NCBI GenBank assembly: GCA_025355855.1
Contig: JANXYU010000029.1
Span: 16,186-80,185 of the forward strand
DNA from: Actinomycetota bacterium
GTDB lineage: Bacteria; Actinomycetota; JAHEXW01
Length of the DNA: 64,000 nucleotides
Direction of reading: 5' to 3'
Shown here: one piece after another, positions 46,347 to 54,853 of the stretch
Position numbering within the stretch: the stretch's first letter is position 1
Layout: the number at the start of each line of letters is the position of its first letter
Position numbers and translations under genes: made by a program
Notes under the pieces: generated by a model
Seen by the model: the letters and a program-made list of their open reading frames with translations, nothing else
What the model was told of the DNA's origin: nothing
Database searches by the model: none

Positions 46347-47747
46347 TCAGGCGCCGGGTGACGGGTCGTTCCCGCGCGCTGCGATAAGTCCTCGGGCAGC
46401 GGTAATCTGCGATTTAAGTTGCTTAGGCGCCACTCCGCCCGCGCTTTCGCGGCGTTCAACGCTCCGCTTCACTCTGATCACATCCAGTACGTCGCGTTCG
46501 AACAGCGGTGAGAAATCTTTATATTCTTCTAAGGTCACGTCGGTTAGACGTTTATTCTTCCGCACGCATATTTTGACGATGTTGCCCACGATCGTGTGCG
46601 CGGCGCTAAACGGTATACCTTTGACGGCCAAATAGTCCGCGAGGTCAGTCGCGGTAATAAAATCATCATCGGCTGCTTTGCTCATGCGAGCGGCGTCAAA
46701 CGTCAGCGTCCGCACGACGCCGGCCATGATGCGTAAACATTTTTTCAAAGTGTCGGCGGCGTCAAACAGGGCCTCTTTGTCTTCCTGAAGATCCTTGTTA
46801 TAGGCCAGCGGCAGGCCTTTCATTACGGTCAGCATGGCCATCAGGTCGCCTGTCACCCGTCCCGTCTTACCGCGCACGAGTTCAGCCGCATCGGGGTTCT
46901 TTTTTTGAGGCATAATGCTTGACCCCGTCGAAAATGATTCCGACATTCGAGCGAAACCGAACTCGCGCGAGGTCCACAAGATAAGCTCCTCGGCAAAGCG
47001 GCTCAGATGAGTCATTGTAATCGCCGCATCCGCCATAAATTCTAGAACGAAATCCCTGTCCGCGACGCCATCCAGGCTGTTGGCAGAGACTTTTGAGAAA
47101 CCAAGCTCCTTGGCTACCAGGTCGCGGTCAATAGGAAATGTCGTGCCCGCCAAAGCGCCCGATCCTAGACTTAGAATGTCAACACGCGTTCGACAATCGA
47201 TAAAGCGCGCCGCGTCCCGGTCCAACATAAAGACATACGACATCAAGTGATGCCCGAGCGTGATTGGTTGCGCCTTTTGCATATGTGTATAACCGGGCAT
47301 GATCGCTCCGCCCTCGCTCTCCGCTCGGTCGGTCAAGGCCGCCATAAGATCAGCGATAAGCATGGCAACTTGATCGATATCGCTCATGACATAGAGCCGC
47401 AAATCGGTAACAGCCTGGTCGTTACGGCTGCGCCCAGTGCGCAGTTTTCCCGCCGTCTCACCGATCTTTTCTCCCAGGCCGCGCTCAACCGCTGTATGAA
47501 TATCTTCGTCACTTGGCGAAAAGGTGAACTTACCCTTATCCATATCGGTTAATATCTCTTTTAGCCCCTTGGTTATCGCCTTGGCGTCCTCCGCTGAAAT
47601 GATCCCGGTCTTGCCCAGCATCATTGCGTGGGCCCGGCTAACGGCAATGTCTTCGCGATATAGTCGTCGGTCGAACGAGAGCGACGCGTTGAACTCCTCC
47701 ATTATCTCAACCGGTTCAGTTTCGAAACGTCCGCCCCATAACTTCAA
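46347..47747 (-). CDS. argH: Argininosuccinate lyase
   Basis: Last step of arginine synthesis. The signature GSSIMPQKKNPD and the HTAVERGL and RTGRSRNDQ segments are present. I place the start at a TTG (47747): GGGGAG lies 8 bases before it, it overlaps the argG stop by four bases (TTGA), and the product begins M-KLWGGRF as is normal. The longer frame to 47783 is argG shadow. Length is 466 residues. Confidence 0.96.
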   Translation of the reverse strand: MKLWGGRFETEPVEIMEEFNASLSFDRRLYREDIAVSRAHAMMLGKTGIISAEDAKAITKGLKEILTDMDKGKFTFSPSDEDIHTAVERGLGEKIGETAGKLRTGRSRNDQAVTDLRLYVMSDIDQVAMLIADLMAALTDRAESEGGAIMPGYTHMQKAQPITLGHHLMSYVFMLDRDAARFIDCRTRVDILSLGSGALAGTTFPIDRDLVAKELGFSKVSANSLDGVADRDFVLEFMADAAITMTHLSRFAEELILWTSREFGFARMSESFSTGSSIMPQKKNPDAAELVRGKTGRVTGDLMAMLTVMKGLPLAYNKDLQEDKEALFDAADTLKKCLRIMAGVVRTLTFDAARMSKAADDDFITATDLADYLAVKGIPFSAAHTIVGNIVKICVRKNKRLTDVTLEEYKDFSPLFERDVLDVIRVKRSVERRESAGGVAPKQLKSQITAARGLIAARGNDPSPGA

Positions 47748-48952
47748 ATCATTCGCTCCCCTCGTTTGTGCTTTTTGGCCCATTCAGTTAACGGCAATCC
47801 CCAAAGCTCGATAAAGCCGGCTGCGGCGTCGTGGTCAAAGGTGTCCGCTTTGTCGTATGTCGCCAGCCCGTATTGGTAAAGTGAGTCCGGAGAGCGGCGG
47901 CCGACAACCGCTAAGGTTCCTTTGTGAAACCTCAACCTTATGTCACCGTTTACCTTTGTTTGCAGGGAATCAAAGAGCTCGTCAAGGGCAGTGCGCAACG
48001 GCGAGAACCATTGGCCGTTATAGACGAGTTCCGCGTACTTCTGCTCGGCCAAGCGTTTGTAGCGCGCCGCCTCGCGTTCCAGCGTTAAATCTTCGAGCGC
48101 GCGGTGTGCGGTAATGATTGTTAACGCAGCCGGCGCTTCGTAGACTTCGCGAGATTTAATGCCGACTAGACGATTCTCGATCATATCTAAGCGGCCGACT
48201 CCGTTACGACCCGCTATTTCATTCAAATCAACGATTATGTCCTTTAACGATAGAGCGCGACCGTCTAAAGCTACAGGCAGCCCGTTTTCAAAGGATATTT
48301 CGGCGTAGCAAGGTTCTGTGGGCGCGTCGGCAACGCTCGCGGTCATCAGGTAGATGTCCTCGTCCGGCTCGTTCCACGGGTCCTCAAGATTTCCGCCTTC
48401 GATGGCGCAACCCCAGATATTGGCGTCGATGCTGTACACTTTGGCCTTGTCAACCTTGATTTCAATCTTGCGGGCCGCCGCGTAGTCAATCTCTTCTTCC
48501 CGGGACATCTTCCACTCACGAATAGGCGCTACTATTCGCAAGTCCGGCGCCAAAGTCTTTATTCCAACGTCGAATCGGACCTGATCGTTTCCTTTCCCCG
48601 TGCAACCATGCGCCACCGCCACCGCGTTACTGGCCAGCGCCTGCTCAACCAGGTGCTTGACGATTAACGGACGTCCCAGGGCCGTCGCCAGAGGATACTT
48701 ATCTTCGTAGACGGCGTTCGCCTTGATGGCTCGGGCCAGATATTCGTCGGCGAATTCGCTGGCCGCGTCAATACCGTAAGCTTCTACGGCGCCGTTACGG
48801 CGGGCGCGTTCGATGGCTTCGGCCATGTCTTCTCCGCCTCCCAGCGACACAGCTACCGCCACAACGTCGAACCCATGGTTCTCTTTTAGCCAGGTTATGG
48901 CAACCGATGTATCCAAGCCCCCGGAATAAGCTAACACTATCTTTTCAGCCAT
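47744..48952 (-). CDS. argG: Argininosuccinate synthase
   Basis: Joins citrulline and aspartate using ATP. The ATP loop is in LAYSGGLDTSVAI at the N-terminus. AHGCTGKGNDQVRF and WGCAIEGGNLEDPW are typical. Length is 402 residues. It starts 2 bases after argR and overlaps argH by four. Confidence 0.97.
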   Translation of the reverse strand: MAEKIVLAYSGGLDTSVAITWLKENHGFDVVAVAVSLGGGEDMAEAIERARRNGAVEAYGIDAASEFADEYLARAIKANAVYEDKYPLATALGRPLIVKHLVEQALASNAVAVAHGCTGKGNDQVRFDVGIKTLAPDLRIVAPIREWKMSREEEIDYAAARKIEIKVDKAKVYSIDANIWGCAIEGGNLEDPWNEPDEDIYLMTASVADAPTEPCYAEISFENGLPVALDGRALSLKDIIVDLNEIAGRNGVGRLDMIENRLVGIKSREVYEAPAALTIITAHRALEDLTLEREAARYKRLAEQKYAELVYNGQWFSPLRTALDELFDSLQTKVNGDIRLRFHKGTLAVVGRRSPDSLYQYGLATYDKADTFDHDAAAGFIELWGLPLTEWAKKHKRGERMI

Positions 48953-48954
48953 CT

Positions 48955-49404
48955 TTATCCTTCCTTTTGCAGGCGATCGATAAATCCTTGAGCGGCTGTC
49001 TCGTCAGCCGCCACCACCAGTATAGTATCATCGCCCGCGACGCTTCCGAGCAGCAGCGGGTCGGCTAAGGAATCGACCGCGGCCGCCACGCCTTGGGCGT
49101 ATCCGGGCATCGTCTTAATCACGGCTAGATTACCTGCGTAACGAGCCTTTATGACAAAAGTGTCAGCCATCTTCAGTAACACCGGCCAGCCTCCGGCTGC
49201 CGTCGGCTGGGGCGAGTATCTTAACCTGCCGTTCTCTCCGCGCGCCTTGCCTATGCCCATTTCCGTTAAGTCGCGAGACAGCGTTGCTTGAGTAATAACA
49301 AATCCGCGTTTCTTCATTTCGTCAACCAGTTGATCCTGAGTTTCGATAGCGCCGGTATCAATCACTAAACGCAGCGTATGCTGCCGGGCCGCTTTGCCTT
49401 TCAT
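48955..49404 (-). CDS. argR: Arginine repressor
   Basis: A 149-residue ArgR/AhrC. The N-terminal winged helix has TQDQLVDEMKKRGFVITQATLSRDL, split by the SR recognition helix. The C-terminal oligomerisation/arginine domain shows GYAQGVAAAVDSL and GSVAGDDTILVV. It lies inside the operon that it would control and overlaps argF by four bases. A complete ARG box was not identified with confidence. Confidence 0.94.
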   Translation of the reverse strand: MKGKAARQHTLRLVIDTGAIETQDQLVDEMKKRGFVITQATLSRDLTEMGIGKARGENGRLRYSPQPTAAGGWPVLLKMADTFVIKARYAGNLAVIKTMPGYAQGVAAAVDSLADPLLLGSVAGDDTILVVAADETAAQGFIDRLQKEG

Positions 49405-50339
49405 CTCTCGCCTCGCGGTTTCATTAGCATAACCATAAGTGCCTTTTGCGCGTGCAGACGATTCTCAGCTTGGTCGAGAATTACCGAATTCGGCCCGTCA
49501 AGAACGGCGGCGCTGATTTCCTGTCCGCGATGCGCTGGCAGACAATGCATGACCAAAGCGTCCGATTTGGCTGCCCCCAATATTGCTTCGTCTATACGAT
49601 ACGGCGCCAGTGCGGTTAGACGGGCGCTTTTCTCATCTTCTTGACCCATGCTCACCCAGACGTCGGTGTAGAGCGCGTCAGCTTTGTCAGCCGCTGCACG
49701 GGCGTCATCAGTGATTACTATCTGAGAGCCGCTGTCTATCGCCAGCTTGTTCGCGATTGCGAGAACAGCGGGCGCCGGCTGGTAATCGGCCGGACAGGCA
49801 ACTGTCATATTCATTCCAGCCGTAGCTGAGGCGAGCAACAGCGAGTGACACACATTGTTCCCGTCACCAAAATAGGCCAATTTCAACCCTGCCAGATTGC
49901 CCCGGCGTTCCCTGATGGTCAGCATATCGGCCAACGCCTGGCAAGGATGGTATAAATCACTGAGCGCGTTAATTACCGGCACTGTTGCCGCGCGCGCTAA
50001 AGCCTCTAGTTTGGCTTGTTCAAAGGTCCTGATAACGATGGCGTCGCAATAACGAGCCAGCACCCGGCCAGTGTCTTCAATCGTCTCCCCGCGCCCTAGT
50101 TGCATATCGCGACCGCTCAGGACGACAGAATGAGCGCCCAATTGAAATAGGCCGACTTCGAAAGAAACGCGCGTCCTAGTCGATGGTTTTTCAAAGATAA
50201 CGGCAACGCTCATCCCGTTCAGCGGCCGCGCCTTGGCGTCGCTTTTTTGGTGTTTCTTGAGTTTGAGGCTTAGATTCAGCAGATCGTCTATATCACGCGC
50301 CCCTGCCTCCAGGCCGGTTACGAAATCCTTGCCTTTCAT
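49401..50339 (-). CDS. argF: Ornithine carbamoyltransferase
   Basis: Makes citrulline from ornithine and carbamoyl phosphate. The carbamoyl-phosphate loop is in EKPSTRTRVSFE. ALSDLYHPCQALADM and the C-terminal MHCLPAHRGQEI are the ornithine-binding and catalytic segments. Length is 312 residues. Four-base overlaps at both ends, with argD and argR. Confidence 0.97.
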   Translation of the reverse strand: MKGKDFVTGLEAGARDIDDLLNLSLKLKKHQKSDAKARPLNGMSVAVIFEKPSTRTRVSFEVGLFQLGAHSVVLSGRDMQLGRGETIEDTGRVLARYCDAIVIRTFEQAKLEALARAATVPVINALSDLYHPCQALADMLTIRERRGNLAGLKLAYFGDGNNVCHSLLLASATAGMNMTVACPADYQPAPAVLAIANKLAIDSGSQIVITDDARAAADKADALYTDVWVSMGQEDEKSARLTALAPYRIDEAILGAAKSDALVMHCLPAHRGQEISAAVLDGPNSVILDQAENRLHAQKALMVMLMKPRGER

Positions 50340-51523
50340 AGTTCCTCCAAGACGTTTTTTAGAACGACCGCTAGGCGGTCGATATGTTCGGTTGTAACAA
50401 TTAAGGGCGGTAAGAAGCGCAGCGTGGTTGCTGATGTCCTATTGATCACAACACCGGCCGCTAAGCATTTGTCTACCACGCTGGCGGCCAAAGGTTCCTT
50501 AAGTTCGGCCGCTTGCATCAGTCCGAGACCGCGTATGTCGCTGATTCGGTCTGTGGCGTCCCTAATCTCAAGCAGTCGCTCCCGCAAATAAGCTCCCATA
50601 TCCTCAGCGTTTTGGCACAAATTGTTTCCAACAATAAAGTCCAAGGCGGCTAAGCCGGCCGACGCGGTCAGCAACGAACCGCCAAACGTTGAACCGTGGT
50701 CTCCAGCACGCAACAGTCCGCAGGCTTGCTCACCTGCAATAGCGGCGCCTATCGGCAGACCTCCGCCGAGCGCTTTAGCGATTGTCATAATGTCCGGCGT
50801 CACATCGAAATGCTGGCAGGCAAACATTTTTCCGGTCCGGCCTAAACCCGTCTGCACTTCGTCGATGACTAGTAACATATTATGCTTGTCGCAAAGCTCG
50901 CGCGCGGCCTTGACGTAGTCCGGTGACGCGACATGCACGCCGCCCTCGCCCTGCACGACCTCGAGCATGACCGCGCAAGCGCCTGCCTGGGCGGCCCGGG
51001 TCAACGAGTCGACATCGTTAAAGGGCACGTGGACGAAGCCCTGAGGCATCGGCGCGAACGGGACTTGCTTATCCGGCTGCCCGGTAGCGGCCAGGGTAGC
51101 GAGAGTTCGGCCGTGAAAAGATCTGGTCGCGGTCAGTATAATACCGGCGCGTCCGTTGTCGTTGGCAAACCGCCGCGCCATTTTGATTGCGGCCTCATTG
51201 GCTTCGGCCCCGCTATTGGCAAAAAACACCTGTCCCGGAAAACTCAGATCGACCAGCTTTTTGGCCAGCCGCGCAGGCTGTTCCGTATAGAAAAGATTGC
51301 TAACATGCACTAACGTCTTCGCTTGCGCGCTGACGGCCTCAGCAACCGCCGGATTCGCGTGCCCGACGGCGGCGACGCCCAGGCCGCCGACAAAATCTAT
51401 ATATTCTTTGCCATCTGCGTCCCAAAGACTAACGCCCGCGCCTTTCACGAAGACCACCGGCAAGCGCGCGTAGGTATTCATGACGTATTTATTGTCCATC
51501 TCAATTACTTGCTTAGAATCCAC
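50336..51523 (-). CDS. argD: Acetylornithine aminotransferase
   Basis: A class III PLP aminotransferase. The PLP lysine is in TIAKALGGGLPIGA, preceded by the DEVQTGLGRTG metal/PLP Asp motif. Length is 395 residues. The GTG at 51523 lies 12 bases after AGGAGG, a long gap; the ATG at codon 9 is an alternative start. Confidence 0.95.
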   Translation of the reverse strand: MDSKQVIEMDNKYVMNTYARLPVVFVKGAGVSLWDADGKEYIDFVGGLGVAAVGHANPAVAEAVSAQAKTLVHVSNLFYTEQPARLAKKLVDLSFPGQVFFANSGAEANEAAIKMARRFANDNGRAGIILTATRSFHGRTLATLAATGQPDKQVPFAPMPQGFVHVPFNDVDSLTRAAQAGACAVMLEVVQGEGGVHVASPDYVKAARELCDKHNMLLVIDEVQTGLGRTGKMFACQHFDVTPDIMTIAKALGGGLPIGAAIAGEQACGLLRAGDHGSTFGGSLLTASAGLAALDFIVGNNLCQNAEDMGAYLRERLLEIRDATDRISDIRGLGLMQAAELKEPLAASVVDKCLAAGVVINRTSATTLRFLPPLIVTTEHIDRLAVVLKNVLEEL

Positions 51524-51539
51524 GCCGCTCGTACGCCTC

Positions 51540-52391
51540 CTATGTGATCATTGTCCCCACACCCTGCTCCGTGAATACCTCCAGCAACAGGGCATGCTTG
51601 ATAGTACCGTCTAGGATGTGAGCTCGATTAACACCCTCGTCCAGCGCCTTTAGACAGCCGGTCAGTTTAGGCAACATGCCCGCCGCGATCATTTTCTCAT
51701 CGACCATCGTTCGGCATTTTGCGGCCGATAATTCGCTGATCAACGAGGTCTTGTCATTAAAGTCTTGGTAAAGACCGGCAACGTCCGTCAGGAATATTAT
51801 TTTGTCCGCTCCGATCGACGCGGCGATCTCACCGGCAGCCAGGTCAGCGTTAATGTTGTATGTCTTCCCATCTTCTCCTACAGCCACGGTAGCGATTATA
51901 GGGATCAGCCCGCCGTTAATGATGTCGATCAGTTCCTTTGGCATCACCCGTGAGACCTCACCGACGAATCCCAAGTCGACATCGCTTGGTTGTTTCCTGG
52001 CGCGAATCAAGCCGTCGTCGCCTATGACACCCGCCGCCAGCTTGCCGTGATTATTGACCAATTCAACCAGGTTTCTATTTATTTTTTCCGCCAGAACCGA
52101 CTTGACTATCTTCATCGTCGCCTCGTCCGTTATTCGTAACCCGTTAACGAATTTGACTTCGATATTGGCTTCTTGCATGGCTGCGCTGATATCCGGCCCT
52201 CCGCCATGGACGAGCACAGGATTCATGCCGACGTACTTCATCAAAACGACATCGGAGGCTATCGAGGCTTTCAGCTCCTCGTTGATCATGGCGTTGCCCC
52301 CATATTTGATGACAACCGTTTTGCCGAAATGCTCCTTGATATACGGGAGCGCCTCCATCAAAACGGATGCCTTATACATGGCGTCTTTCAC
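51540..52391 (-). CDS. argB: Acetylglutamate kinase
   Basis: Phosphorylates N-acetylglutamate. FGKTVVIKYGGNAM and VLVHGGGPDI are the phosphate-binding loops. I choose a GTG at 52391 with AAGGAG 6 bases before it (283 residues); the longer frame to 52457 only translates the 9-base repeats upstream. Feedback inhibition by arginine is common in the family but cannot be judged here. Confidence 0.95.
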   Translation of the reverse strand: MKDAMYKASVLMEALPYIKEHFGKTVVIKYGGNAMINEELKASIASDVVLMKYVGMNPVLVHGGGPDISAAMQEANIEVKFVNGLRITDEATMKIVKSVLAEKINRNLVELVNNHGKLAAGVIGDDGLIRARKQPSDVDLGFVGEVSRVMPKELIDIINGGLIPIIATVAVGEDGKTYNINADLAAGEIAASIGADKIIFLTDVAGLYQDFNDKTSLISELSAAKCRTMVDEKMIAAGMLPKLTGCLKALDEGVNRAHILDGTIKHALLLEVFTEQGVGTMIT

Positions 52392-52410
52392 TTTAAGCTC
52401 CTTACAGTCG

Positions 52411-52447
52411 CTGATTATGAGGATTATAGGGATTATAGGGAGTATGG
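52411..52447. repeat. 9-base periodic array, left arm
   Basis: Four successive 9-mers: CTGATTATG, AGGATTATA, GGGATTATA, GGGAGTATG. It faces a matching array at 52472-52516 in the opposite orientation, with 24 bases between. Confidence 0.75.
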
Positions 52448-52471
52448 TAACGTACAAACAGAGGTAATTTG

Positions 52472-52516
52472 CTCTCCATAATCCTTATGCTCCCTATACT
52501 CTCCATACTCTCCTAT
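52472..52516. repeat. 9-base periodic array, right arm (inverted)
   Basis: Five successive 9-mers: CTCTCCATA, ATCCTTATG, CTCCCTATA, CTCTCCATA, CTCTCCTAT. The complement reads GGAGAGTAT-type units like those of the left arm. The array begins at the argJ stop codon. Confidence 0.75.
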
Positions 52517-53721
52517 GTACGGTAGTGGGCGTTGAACTTTACGTAACCGACCGATAGGTCGGTCGTCAGCACCGACGCCGCGCCAGAACCTTGTTTGAGA
52601 TCTAACGTAATCTCGATATCGCGCTCCCTCATCGCCGCGTCCAGCGCCGGCTGATTATCAATGGCGGCGCCTCCGTCTCGCATTATCACGAGGCCGTTAA
52701 TGGCAATACCCATGGTTCGGGGATCGAATTCAACGTCCGCCGCCCCTGCCGCCGCGGCAATCCTGCCCCAGTTAGCGTCTTTGCCGAATAGGGCACATTT
52801 GACAAGGACAGACTCCGCAATCTTCATGGCTATTTTCTTGGCTGTACCATAGCAGTCCGCGCCCTCGACAGTCACGCGAACGAACTTCGTCGCTTCCTCT
52901 CCATCGCGCACCATCTGTTCGGCCAAATCAGCCATAACCACCGCCAGCCCGGCCTGAAACGTCTCGGCAGCTTTGGTATCGCGCAATATGTGCGTGTTGC
53001 CCGCCGCTCCATTAGCTAAAACAAACACGGTGTCGTTGGTGCTCATATCTCCGTCTATGGTCACACAGTTAAACGAGATCTCAACAGCCGCGCGTATCGT
53101 TGTCTCCAGCGCTTGACGGCAAATATCGGCGTCAGTTGTTACCGTCGCGATCATTGTCGCCATGTTCGGAGCGATCATACCGACTCCCTTGGCCATACCG
53201 CCAATGCGCACCGGCTGGCGTCCAACCATAATTTCAACAGCGCTTTCCTTGATCACTGTGTCCGTCGTCATTATAGCTGCGGCCGCGGCCGTATGACCTG
53301 TACGGCTAAGTAATCGACCGGTTGTCTTGATGCCGGCCAGAATCTTTTCAATCGGCAGATATGTCCCGATGACACCGGTGCTTGCCACCAGGAATTCTTG
53401 ATCGGCTTTGCCGCAAACCAGGGCCGCGGTTTCGCACATCCTCTCGGCGTCGGTAACGCCTTGGGCGCCCGTACAGGCGTTCGCGTTACCGCTGCTGATC
53501 ACAATCCCGCCGACCCGCTTAGCGCCGACCCGCGCCATCGATACGACGACCGGTGCCGCCTTGACGGCATTGGTTGTGAACATGGCAAACGCCTTCGCCG
53601 CGGGTTCGCTGGCAATCATAGCGATATCCAGAGCGCCGCTTTTCTTGACGCCGCAGGCCGCGCCCGCCGCGGTAAATCCCGTCGCGGCTGTTACCCCGCC
53701 GTCAATCTTCTTTATGGCCAT
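52513..53721 (-). CDS. argJ: Bifunctional ornithine acetyltransferase / N-acetylglutamate synthase
   Basis: Recycles acetyl groups from acetylornithine to glutamate. The self-cleavage site is in KGVGMIAPNMATMIATV, with the catalytic Thr after the Ala. It has 402 residues. No argA-type gene is in the operon, so ArgJ probably supplies both activities. It overlaps argC by 10 bases. Its stop codon runs into the 9-base repeat array. Confidence 0.96.
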   Translation of the reverse strand: MAIKKIDGGVTAATGFTAAGAACGVKKSGALDIAMIASEPAAKAFAMFTTNAVKAAPVVVSMARVGAKRVGGIVISSGNANACTGAQGVTDAERMCETAALVCGKADQEFLVASTGVIGTYLPIEKILAGIKTTGRLLSRTGHTAAAAAIMTTDTVIKESAVEIMVGRQPVRIGGMAKGVGMIAPNMATMIATVTTDADICRQALETTIRAAVEISFNCVTIDGDMSTNDTVFVLANGAAGNTHILRDTKAAETFQAGLAVVMADLAEQMVRDGEEATKFVRVTVEGADCYGTAKKIAMKIAESVLVKCALFGKDANWGRIAAAAGAADVEFDPRTMGIAINGLVIMRDGGAAIDNQPALDAAMRERDIEITLDLKQGSGAASVLTTDLSVGYVKFNAHYRT

Positions 53722-54752
53722 ATAGCGCCCTGTTCAAGACCCATTGTCTCCGGCAACCCAAACATAATGTTCATGTTTTGAACCGCTTGACCGGAGGCCC
53801 CTTTGATTAGATTATCAATCGCGGACACAACGACTAAGCGCCCGGCCCGCGCGTCAACAGCTAAGCCGATATGACAGAAATTCGATCCCCGCACCGCTTT
53901 CAGTTCCGGCATTACTCCAGCCGGCAATACCTTGACGAACGGCTCGTCCGCGTAGCGTTCGCCATACACCTCTAGCATCTGATCTATCGACTTCGGCCCG
54001 GCCAGGTTGGCGTAAACCGTAGTATAGATTCCGCGCGAAAAGGGCCCAAGGTGCGGCGTAAATGATATTGTCACCCGCGCGTCCGCCGCGATACTCAGAT
54101 ATTGCTCCATTTCCGGAATATGTTGATGTCCGCCCCCGGCTTTGTAGGCAGCCACGCTCTCTGAGCGTACGCAGAAATGCGTATTTTCATCCGCCGCGCG
54201 TCCGGCGCCGCTGACCCCGCTTAGGCTGTCGACGACAATGCCCTCAGGCGTCACGAGGTTCTTTTCCAGCGCGGGCAATAGCGCCAATATCGCCGAGGTC
54301 GGATAGCAGCCTGGATTGCTCACCAAACCAGCCTCCGGGATTATCCTTTTGTTCAGCTCCGGCAATCCGTACACGGCGGAGTCCAGCAGACCAGGAAGGG
54401 TGTGCGGCATCTTATACCACTCCGTGTAAACCTCGCCAGCAGCTAGGCGAAAATCACCTGACAAATCGATTACCCTGCGTTTATCGGCTATCAAATCACC
54501 TACAACTGTCATTGAGCGTCCGTGCGGCAAGGCAGTGAAAACGATGTCTGCTCCCGTTTCAACCGCCTGCTCCGGTGTCACAAACTTCTGGTCCGCCGAT
54601 CTCGTCAAGTGCGGGTAAAGCGTCGACGCTGCTTGCCCGGCGTAGGTCTCGCTGGTTGCGGCGACCACAGCCGCATTGGGATGTTGGCCTAACAGGCGCA
54701 ACAGTTCCGCGCCCGTATAGCCGGAAGCGCCAATTATGATTGCTTTAATCAC
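53712..54752 (-). CDS. argC: N-acetyl-gamma-glutamyl-phosphate reductase
   Basis: NADPH reductase of the arginine pathway. IIIGASGYTGAELLRLL is the nucleotide loop, and SNPGCYPT carries the catalytic Cys. I choose the GTG at 54752, giving MIKAIIIGASGYTG; a GTG four codons upstream (54764) is in frame but touches the Shine-Dalgarno. It heads the operon. Confidence 0.95.
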   Translation of the reverse strand: MIKAIIIGASGYTGAELLRLLGQHPNAAVVAATSETYAGQAASTLYPHLTRSADQKFVTPEQAVETGADIVFTALPHGRSMTVVGDLIADKRRVIDLSGDFRLAAGEVYTEWYKMPHTLPGLLDSAVYGLPELNKRIIPEAGLVSNPGCYPTSAILALLPALEKNLVTPEGIVVDSLSGVSGAGRAADENTHFCVRSESVAAYKAGGGHQHIPEMEQYLSIAADARVTISFTPHLGPFSRGIYTTVYANLAGPKSIDQMLEVYGERYADEPFVKVLPAGVMPELKAVRGSNFCHIGLAVDARAGRLVVVSAIDNLIKGASGQAVQNMNIMFGLPETMGLEQGAIWP

Positions 54753-54807
54753 GTGCTTTGTCACCTCTACTTTCTATCCGCGAACAGCAATATGAACAAT
54801 GTTGTAT

Positions 54808-54836
54808 ATTATACGTCTTTCCGGATAACTATGCAA
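54808..54836 (-). promoter_or_regulatory. Promoter of the arginine operon
   Basis: TATAAT (54808-54813) and TTGCAT (54831-54836) are 17 bases apart. The AT-rich partly palindromic AACATTGTT just downstream and the TTGCATA at the -35 could form ArgR operator halves, but no full box is certain. Confidence 0.6.
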
Positions 54837-54853
54837 GGGGATCCTGCGTGGAA

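Noticed and set aside
52411..52516. CRISPR-like array
   Set aside because: Units are 9 bases with no spacers and no cas genes; it is a simple periodic repeat.
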